61,710 nt of DNA, taken from assembly GCA_937928405.1 (NCBI GenBank), contig CALFWZ010000042.1, positions 1 to 61,710 on the forward strand, given 5' to 3'. The translations under genes and the position numbers were made by a program. The notes below the pieces were generated by a model. It ran no database searches, was not told where the DNA came from, and was given only the letters and a program-made list of their open reading frames with translations. Below are positions 41,074-48,815 of this stretch, in pieces. Within the stretch, counting starts at the first letter, position 1. The number at the start of each line of letters is the position of its first letter. Source of the stretch: an uncultured Saprospiraceae bacterium. GTDB taxonomy: Bacteria > Bacteroidota > Bacteroidia > Chitinophagales > Saprospiraceae.

Positions 41074-43848
41074 TTATTTAATCTTAATAAATTTATCAGA
41101 AATTGAAGTGCTATTATTTTTTAATGTAATAAAATATACCCCAGTTGGGAGTTCATTTAAATTAATAAGGAGTGAATTATTAGTAACTAGTTGGTTGAAG
41201 TTTCTATGAACTTTTCCAGAAATATCCGAAATCGTAATATCAACTGAATTTATATCCCAATGCTTTAATTGAATTTGTAAGTCATCACTTGTCGGATTAG
41301 GAGAAAGTTCAATTTGCTTAATCTTACTTGGTAAATGCTCTATTGAATTAACAAAATCTACGATAATAGTATCAATAAAAGTACATCCTAAATTATCAGA
41401 TAAGTTGATAATATACGCTCCAGGAATTAGATTGGCTATAGAATCTGAGGATGCTCCATTACTCCAATTGAACGAATAAGGCGGCGTTCCACCAGTGGGA
41501 ATGATATAGGCACTGCCATCATTAGAGGCGGAACTACTGGCGTCCGTACCAATAGAGACACCACCTAAGAGCATAGTTGTACCAATGGATGCCTCTCCAG
41601 TTCTTTGACACCCTGCAGCATCTGTAATGGTTAATAGGTAGGTTCCATAACCCAATTCTTCAATAGAAGATGCTTGGCTTCCATTCGACCATTCAAAACT
41701 ATATGGCATCATTCCTCCAGAGACTATTGCATTTATTGCTCCATTGGGCGTAGCACAAGATGGAGCGATTGATTCGAACTCAACATTTAAATTTGAGAGA
41801 TCGAATAATTCGAAACTCATAGTGTCAATACAATTGTTTTGATCTACAACCGTAACTCGATAGTTCCCAGGGAATAGTTCCCCAATTTCTGGAGTTGAAG
41901 CCCCATTATTCCAATAGATTTTATAAGGACCTTGTCCATCTAATTCTAAACCAATAAACCCAGTTGCATTATTTTCACAAGAAGGATTTTCGATATTCGT
42001 ATTAACAATAATTGGATCACAATTGGTTTCTGGACTTTGTTTAATTCTCAGCTCATATCCCACCCCACCAATAAATCCGTCTCCAAAAATACCTTGCGAA
42101 AATTGTTTAACATTATACCTATAAATATCACCAAAATTTGCACATGGAAGACCACCTTGCTCTGGACATTTAAAATCAAACCTAAGTCTAATAGGAACTG
42201 ATTGCCCAGGCGATAGCACTAAGTTTTCAAAGGAAGCACTATCTCCTTCAATAGAAAAGGCAGGTTCACCATTAAAAGGGTCATCGATTCGCTCCATTCC
42301 CATTATTTGTCCTTGAGCCAGCAATGTATCCATTACTTCAGGACTGGCTTTTATGATAACCCTGTCCAAATCAAAATTTCCTAACTTAGTGAATTCTAAT
42401 TTTATCGGGTCTAAACTATTGGCAGGTTGAATCACTTCAAATACTATTTCTTGTGGTGTAGAATTACCAAACATAAATGGATTCAAATCAACAATTTTTA
42501 AATTTTTCCAGGCGATGTTATTATTGTTGACCGTATTTGCTCCTACCGAAGTCGTTTCTACAAAAGCCATAGGGTCAACCGTTGATTCAAGTCTGCCTAG
42601 GAGACAAATATGTGATTCTGTTTCTCCAAAAGATGATGGGGCTGGTGGAAACCATTCTAATTCTGCCACGAATTGTTCCCCTGGATTTATGGCAGGAATC
42701 GCGATCGGAGAAGTGGGTACTTCATCACCGTATGTTATCGCTAGTTGTTGATAGTTAACCCAGTGCGTTGGCCAATGTAAACCAGTAGATGCCTTGCTGT
42801 AGTACACCCTTAAATTGGTATCACCAGCCTGCGTTGGTTCACAACCAATATTCCTAATTCTAACATAGATATAGTTATTTTGTCCCGCTTCTGGATTTTG
42901 ATGTCTTTGCGGATCATCTTCTTGAGCATATCTCCCATCGGCACCAATGACATCTTGTGTATTTCTCACCCAAATTTCTGGACTTAAATAAATATCTGTA
43001 GTAGACGTTACATTCGGTTCATTCCCTATGTCCATATTGGTGTCAGCAATGTATAAATCTTTTGGCGTATCCCCTTCACACGAACATTGATAAAGTCTAT
43101 AAATATCGTCGATATAACCATGCCATAGCCAAAAAATCGCTGAGGCAGGAGAAGTAGCAGTTGCCATTATTCCTCCAATAGAAACATGAGGATTGTTGTG
43201 TTCTCGTTGTAAGTCCCAAGCAAAATTATCAATGGCGGAGCCTAATCTTGCGGATTTCCCAAATTGAGGAGGGGTACGCATTCCACTGGTATAACTACAT
43301 AAGCTAACCGTATTTAGGAATCGATTGAAATTATATCCAGATGGATTTTGATTGACTAAATTGTTAAATCCACTCGCAATAGCACTTCCGGGACAGGTGG
43401 TACAGGTATTATTGAAAAATTCACAGGGTATCGAAGTGGTCGGATCCCATTCTGGTAGCGGAACGTATTTAGCGCCTCCATTTTGGGTCAATAGCCATTC
43501 TTCTAATGCTCGAATATAGGTTCGATGCCAAGAGAGAAAAAATTCATTATAACAATGAATATCAACAAATGTGGTTGGGCCTGGTGGATTTTGATGGTCA
43601 AAAGCGACCGTTCCTCCACCAATATTCAGATAGGTAACCATTAGATTTCTTAATTCGCATCTTTCGGCTGGACTAAAGGAATAAATATCAGGTCTTGAAT
43701 GTACCTGAGCTGGTAAATTTATTGCAAAAATGGAACTTAAAACGAGGAAACACAAGAAAACCAGATGCTTAATATGATGTTGGTTGCTCGGGTTTAATTT
43801 GTTTACGGTTTTAAGGTAAAAAATTTGATAGGCGTAAAATGTCTTCAT
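41074..43848 (-). CDS. Secreted tyrosinase with SprB-like repeats and T9SS sorting tail
   Basis: A 924-residue exported protein. The signal segment lies at about 28-48, so the true start may be internal. The tyrosinase (type 3 copper) domain spans about 50-255. Its six probable copper ligands are His85, His98 and His108 (DIHCYNEFFLSWHR) and His217, His221 and His243 (REHNNPH; FWLWHGYID). It oxidises phenols or diphenols with O2. A middle beta-rich region is followed by at least three SprB-type repeats (PYKIYWNNGAST; PYSFEWSNGSQAS; PYSFNWSNGASS) and a C-terminal sorting domain (IELSPNPTSDDLQIQL). The His98-His108 spacing is one residue longer than in Streptomyces tyrosinase. Confidence 0.88.
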   Translation of the reverse strand: MKTFYAYQIFYLKTVNKLNPSNQHHIKHLVFLCFLVLSSIFAINLPAQVHSRPDIYSFSPAERCELRNLMVTYLNIGGGTVAFDHQNPPGPTTFVDIHCYNEFFLSWHRTYIRALEEWLLTQNGGAKYVPLPEWDPTTSIPCEFFNNTCTTCPGSAIASGFNNLVNQNPSGYNFNRFLNTVSLCSYTSGMRTPPQFGKSARLGSAIDNFAWDLQREHNNPHVSIGGIMATATSPASAIFWLWHGYIDDIYRLYQCSCEGDTPKDLYIADTNMDIGNEPNVTSTTDIYLSPEIWVRNTQDVIGADGRYAQEDDPQRHQNPEAGQNNYIYVRIRNIGCEPTQAGDTNLRVYYSKASTGLHWPTHWVNYQQLAITYGDEVPTSPIAIPAINPGEQFVAELEWFPPAPSSFGETESHICLLGRLESTVDPMAFVETTSVGANTVNNNNIAWKNLKIVDLNPFMFGNSTPQEIVFEVIQPANSLDPIKLEFTKLGNFDLDRVIIKASPEVMDTLLAQGQIMGMERIDDPFNGEPAFSIEGDSASFENLVLSPGQSVPIRLRFDFKCPEQGGLPCANFGDIYRYNVKQFSQGIFGDGFIGGVGYELRIKQSPETNCDPIIVNTNIENPSCENNATGFIGLELDGQGPYKIYWNNGASTPEIGELFPGNYRVTVVDQNNCIDTMSFELFDLSNLNVEFESIAPSCATPNGAINAIVSGGMMPYSFEWSNGSQASSIEELGYGTYLLTITDAAGCQRTGEASIGTTMLLGGVSIGTDASSSASNDGSAYIIPTGGTPPYSFNWSNGASSDSIANLIPGAYIINLSDNLGCTFIDTIIVDFVNSIEHLPSKIKQIELSPNPTSDDLQIQLKHWDINSVDITISDISGKVHRNFNQLVTNNSLLINLNELPTGVYFITLKNNSTSISDKFIKIK

Positions 43849-43903
43849 GATTTTTTGGTTTTATGATGAGAAAATTTAGGTGATATTTTTTTAAAATTTT
43901 AGA

Positions 43904-44143
43904 CTAACATCCACAAGTTCTATTCGTCCGTCTTCTATCTTCGACAATACCATTCTTACATTGTTTTTGTCTAACTTCTACATCTACTGTTGCTCTTTGT
44001 CCATTAAAAAAGCACCAAAATCTTGTTACACACTCTTGTTTTTCAAATCTCCATTCACTATATGGTTCGCAACTTCCTCCACTGATGGCTCCGCAATTAG
44101 AAAATAGAGCTGAAATAATAATTAGGTAAAAAATCTTTTTCAT
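43904..44143 (-). CDS. Small cysteine-rich lipoprotein
   Basis: A 79-residue protein with a lipoprotein signal ending ALFSNCGA (Cys17). The mature part carries seven further cysteines (SCEPYSEW, QECVTRFWCFF, QKQCKNG, RTCGC), resembling the thrombospondin-like C-rich pattern SCxPYSEW...C. It lies 55 bases upstream of the tyrosinase gene on the same strand. It may help copper delivery, folding or anchoring of the tyrosinase, but this is speculation from position only. Confidence 0.65.
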   Translation of the reverse strand: MKKIFYLIIISALFSNCGAISGGSCEPYSEWRFEKQECVTRFWCFFNGQRATVDVEVRQKQCKNGIVEDRRRTNRTCGC

Positions 44144-44441
44144 TTGTATTTTTTTTTGTGATTAATTTAAATGACCTTCTCTCTCTAATAGTAATTTTCA
44201 AATTTCCGTTACCAGAAATAAAAAAAATATTTTTCCTTACGCTTGATGGTAACGAAAAGAATGATTAGCCAATAGACTAGGTGAGAATAAACGATTGACA
44301 AGAAAAAAACAAGTTCATTGACATAAGGCGCTACTCAATTTTGAGTAGATAAAACCAACATAATTGATGGTGCTTTGAGGAGCCTATTTGGGAGAATTTT
44401 GTAATTAAAAAATAATTACATTAACCAAACCCTACCCCCTC

Positions 44442-45362
44442 ATGATGAACTCAAGGTATTTAATCGACGACCAGGTACTAGTTGCTTTATTGGAAAAGAC
44501 GGATCCATCAAAACTAGCTTGGAAAGTGACATTCCAAAAATTTAAGCGCGCATTTAACAACTATTTTCGAGTAAATCATGATGTTAACTCGGTCCTTCTA
44601 CAAGAGATCTATCCTGAAATTTTTACTAAACTGGTAGCAACCATAGGAAAATCTCCAAATAAATTAACGCAGCCCATTTTTTCTTCCTTAATAGAATTGG
44701 GGTATAAAAAATTAAACTGCCCTCAATCAAAAAACCAAAAGAACAAAGTAGCTCCTTATCTAGCTGGTGAAATTTTAGTTCAATTAATTCAGGCCAATCA
44801 CCCTCAATGTCTTTACTATCTTTTTAGTCAATATAAAGAATCTACCATGCTTATCTTAAATAATAAATATGGTTCCTATTTTAGTGTCTCACCACAAGAA
44901 ATTTATGGAGAGGCCATCATGGCTATGAAAAAAAATATTGAGCAAGGGAAATTAGAATTTCCAATGAGGTCAAGACTTTTCACCTATTTTATCTTAATCG
45001 CTAGAAACAAATATCTAGCCTTAGGTAATAAGATGAAAGGACTTGTTTTTTATCCTGATCTAATGGCCTTCGAAACAAAACTGAATCCTAAGGATTCGAA
45101 AGACTATTATAATATTAAAAATGAAAGTCTATGCCCAATCCTCAAAAGAGTAATGGAGCACCCTAGTAAAGAGGCATTTAAAAAATTATTAGATACCTTT
45201 CATATTGACGAACATGAATTATTGCGTCTAAGATTTGAGGAAGGTTTGAGGTTTAAGGAAATTGGAAAATTAATGCACCTAAAAGAAGCGACCTGTCGCA
45301 AACGGTTACACGATTCTATCAAACGATGGAAGAAACAATTTTTTATCGGTCAAGTAGCTTGA
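44442..45362 (+). CDS. Sigma-70-like factor with N-terminal extension
   Basis: A 306-residue cytoplasmic protein. The C-terminal about 60 residues form a region-4 helix-turn-helix (LLRLRFEEGLRFKEIGKLMHLKEATCRKRLHDSIKRWKK). A region-2-like helix pair is at about 150-190 (EIYGEAIMAMKKNIEQG...LFTYFILIARNKYLAL). An extra N-terminal segment of about 130 residues has no recognised domain and is unusual for a compact ECF sigma. It opens a plus-strand series ending with a TPR kinase, response regulator and caspase-family protein. The 298-base spacer upstream holds no gene. Confidence 0.75.
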   Translation: MMNSRYLIDDQVLVALLEKTDPSKLAWKVTFQKFKRAFNNYFRVNHDVNSVLLQEIYPEIFTKLVATIGKSPNKLTQPIFSSLIELGYKKLNCPQSKNQKNKVAPYLAGEILVQLIQANHPQCLYYLFSQYKESTMLILNNKYGSYFSVSPQEIYGEAIMAMKKNIEQGKLEFPMRSRLFTYFILIARNKYLALGNKMKGLVFYPDLMAFETKLNPKDSKDYYNIKNESLCPILKRVMEHPSKEAFKKLLDTFHIDEHELLRLRFEEGLRFKEIGKLMHLKEATCRKRLHDSIKRWKKQFFIGQVA

Positions 45363-45481
45363 GTACTTCTAAAACCTTTTGCAAGAAAAAAACAGTATAA
45401 ATGATTAAAATGAAAAAAGAATTCTTAATTTTAAGAGAGAAGTTATTTTACATAATTTTTTAATGAAAAAAACTAGAAAAC

Positions 45482-45871
45482 ATGAATTATTTCGAACCAC
45501 AAGTAACCCTATTAAAGGAAACACACATGGATCAACCAGATAAGTATTTCCTGCACGTAACCACGATGGTGGACCAGTCTAATTATATTGCCATGGGGCA
45601 TGATCCAATTCCTTCTGGATTAAACGATGAAGGGATTCTACCCATTAATTTAAAATATGGGATCGACCCAAATTTAGAATGTCTATGCATCGCGACACCA
45701 ATTGTCCATATCTTAGAAATGGGGCCACTGCCTTCTAATCTCATAGATTTTGCCATCGACGTAAGCATTGATGATAACCTTACCTTGACCGATTCTAGTA
45801 CTAAACCGAAAGGGAAAACAACCGTCAGGTCTTCAGATGCTAAACAAATTGAGCGTCCAATAAACAGCTAA
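45482..45871 (+). CDS. Small protein of unknown function between sigma factor and sensor kinase
   Basis: A 129-residue soluble protein (MNYFEPQVTLLKETHMDQPDKYFLHV...). It has short beta segments (CLCIATPIVHILEM; NLIDFAIDVSID) and a Ser/Thr/Lys-rich tail that looks disordered. No family is recognised. It lies 120 bases after the sigma gene and 101 bases before the TPR kinase. Given the position it might be an anti-sigma or accessory factor of this module, but the sequence itself gives no direct support. Confidence 0.6.
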   Translation: MNYFEPQVTLLKETHMDQPDKYFLHVTTMVDQSNYIAMGHDPIPSGLNDEGILPINLKYGIDPNLECLCIATPIVHILEMGPLPSNLIDFAIDVSIDDNLTLTDSSTKPKGKTTVRSSDAKQIERPINS

Positions 45872-45972
45872 ATGGTTGAGCGCATATGGTCAATTATGGA
45901 AGTTTTTGCTGATTATTAATTTCCGTAATTGACTTACTTCTTTTTAAAAATTAGCTAAGTTTTAAATCCTTA

Positions 45973-47928
45973 ATGAAAACAGCATTCACCGTATTCTCTT
46001 TTTTCTGCCTTACCATAAATGCTACATTTTGCCAAGACAAAAGTGTTGTAATAAACCGTCTGTATCAGTCCTTGCAAACACTTGGTGAAACAACCTATAA
46101 AGTCGACACCTTAGATGAAATAACCTATCAATATCTCCATGTAAATTTGGATTCTGCCGCCCATTACGCGCAGAAGACCAATCAATTGGCAAGAAAAATA
46201 GATTATAAAAAAGGACTTGGAAATAGCTTTAATATGCTCGGTTTGGTAGAAATGAAACGACATAATTATCAAAAAAGTAAATCATACTTTACGGAAGCTT
46301 TAAACATACGAATTCAATTAGGAGATTACTTAGGAGCCGTTAACATTTACAGCAACTTGGGATATTTATCAGAGGAAAATGGAAAGCCATTCGACGCGCT
46401 CGATTCGTATGAATTGGGGATGAAAATTTTAGATAACATACCAGATGATCCTCCTTTAAACCGAATCGCTAGGATGTCTAACAATCTTGGAAGAGCTTGT
46501 AAAGAGGTTGGTAAATTCAAGGAAGCAGCATATCATTATAACAAGAGTATTAAAATAATGGAAGTTCTAGAAGATACCATCAATGCCGCTAGGTATTCTA
46601 TGAATCTTGGGTCTTTATATTATGAAGAAGAACTTAGAGACACCGCTAAATCCAGAAAATACTTAAATAAAAGCCTGCAAATTTTCATACTAAATGATGA
46701 TATACAATATCAGGCCAAATGCTTGATAAATTTGGGGAATCTATATTTCCATAAGGAGGAATATAAAAAAGCGATGAGATTTTATGCCAGTGCAAAAGAA
46801 AAAAAAGACTACTTAGATAAAGAGGATCTACTAACGATCGCAAGAAACGAAGGAAGTTACTATCATAGGATTGAAGAGTATGATAAAGCCTTAGAAATTT
46901 ACAACGAAGCGTTAGGCTCCTTTCAAGACATTAAAAACGCCACGGAAATCGCTTATATCCATAATGATATGGGAAATGTTTTTTTCGATCTGGGGAATTA
47001 TAACAAAGCCAATATGCATTTAAATGAAGCCTTAAGGATGGCTAATGAAAATCAGTTATTCGGTTTAAAAACTTTGGTACTTTCATCGATCAAAAATGTA
47101 AAAGACCGAGAATTATTTGAAAAAGATCTGGAAAGAAAAGCCATGATATCCAATGGTATGATTGCCTTTGCTGCTTTTCTGATCATTACCTTGTTTTTCT
47201 TTCGTCTTAACCGAAAAAAACGACAGTTAGCTGAGCAAAAAGTATTGCTGGCTAAAAAAGATATTGATGTCTTAATTAGTAATCAAGCATTAAAGACCAC
47301 TTCCGCTCGACTGGACGGGATAGAAGAAGAACGAAAACGGATAGCAAACGCCTTACACGATAAAATAGGAGTCATGTTGTCAACAGCTAAACTTTATTTT
47401 GCACCGATGGATCAGCAACTGAGCAATTTTGATGCAAAAGAAAAAGACAAGTTCCAAAAAGCTAATAAAATTCTTGACGAAGCCTACGAAGAAGTACGTA
47501 GAATATCTCATAATATGGCATCTCCCAGTTTGACTAGTCTCGGTTTAGTTGGCGAATTGAAGTTGTTGTCCAACCGGATTGAAGCCGCTCAACAGCTCAA
47601 CATTCAAGTTGTCGCCCACGAAATGAATGAGCGTTTAGATAATCAATTAGAGATGCAATTGTATCAGATTATTCAGGAACTCATTACCAATATTTTAAAG
47701 CATGCCAACGCTTCTGAAGTCAGTATTGAGTTAAACCGTTTTGAAGATTTGATCAATGTCATGGTACAAGATAATGGGATCGGATTTGAGGAGCATGATT
47801 TAACACTCGAAACAAGTGGAATAGGTCTTAAGAATATCAAAAAAAGGATTGAACAACTTAAAGGGTCTTTTATTATTGATTCAAAAAAAGGCGGAGGAAC
47901 CACCATTTCCATAGATCTGCCAATTTAG
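45973..47928 (+). CDS. TPR-containing sensor histidine kinase (NarL/HisKA_3 type)
   Basis: A 651-residue protein. A signal peptide is at about 1-20 and a periplasmic array of about seven tetratricopeptide repeats at 50-375 (for example YHRIEEYDKALEIYNEAL). One membrane helix (about 393-411) and a short coiled coil follow. The HisKA_3 dimerisation helix carries EEERKRIANALHDKIG with the phospho-acceptor His462. The HATPase_c domain shows QELITNILKHANAS (N box), VQDNGIGF (G1) and TSGIGLKNIKKRI with GGGTTISIDL. It would phosphorylate the NarL-type regulator encoded 220 bases downstream. A MITE-like element separates the two. Confidence 0.92.
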   Translation: MKTAFTVFSFFCLTINATFCQDKSVVINRLYQSLQTLGETTYKVDTLDEITYQYLHVNLDSAAHYAQKTNQLARKIDYKKGLGNSFNMLGLVEMKRHNYQKSKSYFTEALNIRIQLGDYLGAVNIYSNLGYLSEENGKPFDALDSYELGMKILDNIPDDPPLNRIARMSNNLGRACKEVGKFKEAAYHYNKSIKIMEVLEDTINAARYSMNLGSLYYEEELRDTAKSRKYLNKSLQIFILNDDIQYQAKCLINLGNLYFHKEEYKKAMRFYASAKEKKDYLDKEDLLTIARNEGSYYHRIEEYDKALEIYNEALGSFQDIKNATEIAYIHNDMGNVFFDLGNYNKANMHLNEALRMANENQLFGLKTLVLSSIKNVKDRELFEKDLERKAMISNGMIAFAAFLIITLFFFRLNRKKRQLAEQKVLLAKKDIDVLISNQALKTTSARLDGIEEERKRIANALHDKIGVMLSTAKLYFAPMDQQLSNFDAKEKDKFQKANKILDEAYEEVRRISHNMASPSLTSLGLVGELKLLSNRIEAAQQLNIQVVAHEMNERLDNQLEMQLYQIIQELITNILKHANASEVSIELNRFEDLINVMVQDNGIGFEEHDLTLETSGIGLKNIKKRIEQLKGSFIIDSKKGGGTTISIDLPI

Positions 47929-47929
47929 T

Positions 47930-48127
47930 AATTTATTTAATACACTGTGTATTAAGTTGCTTTATATTTTGAGTAGATTATTTTTGGGGAGTACGAGTCT
48001 AATATTTTTGAAAATAGCCGTAGCTATTTGATGAAATTTAGACGAAGCCATGCCTGCCGGCAGGCAGGTAATCGCCAAAAAGAAGCATTCTAAAATTTCA
48101 ATGAATTTATTACACAGTGTATTTAAT
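47930..48127. mobile_element. MITE-like element between sensor kinase and regulator genes
   Basis: The ends carry inverted TTAATACACTGTGTA (47937-47951) and TACACAGTGTATTTAA (48111-48126). Inside are a second inverted pair (TGAAATTTAGA near 48030-48042 and TCTAAAATTTCA near 48089-48101), a hairpin AAATAGC/GCTATTT (about 48012-48029) and the perfect 16-base palindrome TGCCTGCCGGCAGGCA (48051-48066). It has no coding capacity. The nested inverted repeats suggest a miniature mobile or REP-like element inserted after the kinase stop codon. Confidence 0.55.
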
Positions 48128-48147
48128 CCCAAAAATTAAAAAACATT

Positions 48148-48780
48148 ATGATAAAAATACTAATAGCCGATGATCACCAAATGTTCTTAGATGGCATTCG
48201 GGCCTTCTTAGAAAAAGAATCTGATATGGAAGTGATTGGAGAAGCCTTAAATGGTTTCCAAGTACTCGAAATTCTACAAAAAAAACTAGTAGATATTGTC
48301 CTCCTAGATATCCGAATGCCAGGAATGGACGGGCACGAAACGATTAAGCAATTAAAGCAAAATTTTTCCCACACAAAAGTACTAGTCGTTTCTACTTTTG
48401 GGGAAGGCGAATATATTTATAAAATGTTATCGAACGGCGCCGAAGGATATTTGATGAAGAATAAAAGTAAGGAAGAATTGGTAAACGCCATTCATACCAT
48501 TCATAGCGGTAAGCGGTTTGTTTCTCATGATGTTCAACAAATCTATTGGGACTATATTCAAAACAAATCAAAAAAACCGAAAAATAATATTCAATTGACA
48601 AAGAGAGAAATTGAAGTACTGAAACTAATTGCCACCGGATTACAGGATAGAGAAATCGCAGATCAACTTAATATTTCAGAGACCACCGTGTTTACACATT
48701 GTAGAAATCTAAGAAAAAAAATTGCGGTTTCTAATCGAACAGAATTGGCTATTCATGCTAGAGAACATGGAATCGTTTGA
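48148..48780 (+). CDS. NarL/FixJ family response regulator
   Basis: A 210-residue protein. The receiver domain (1-120) has the acidic pair Asp8/Asp9, the phospho-acceptor Asp54 in VLLDIRMPG, a Thr/Ser at VVSTF and the Lys in YLMKNKS. A LuxR-type helix-turn-helix occupies about 145-205 (LTKREIEVLKLIATGLQDREIADQLNISETTVFTHCRNLRKK). It is the expected partner of the TPR kinase upstream and lies 35 bases before the caspase-family gene, which it could regulate or simply be co-expressed with. Confidence 0.93.
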   Translation: MIKILIADDHQMFLDGIRAFLEKESDMEVIGEALNGFQVLEILQKKLVDIVLLDIRMPGMDGHETIKQLKQNFSHTKVLVVSTFGEGEYIYKMLSNGAEGYLMKNKSKEELVNAIHTIHSGKRFVSHDVQQIYWDYIQNKSKKPKNNIQLTKREIEVLKLIATGLQDREIADQLNISETTVFTHCRNLRKKIAVSNRTELAIHAREHGIV

Positions 48781-48815
48781 AGCGAAATCAAGATAAAGTC
48801 TAAATATCACCTAAG

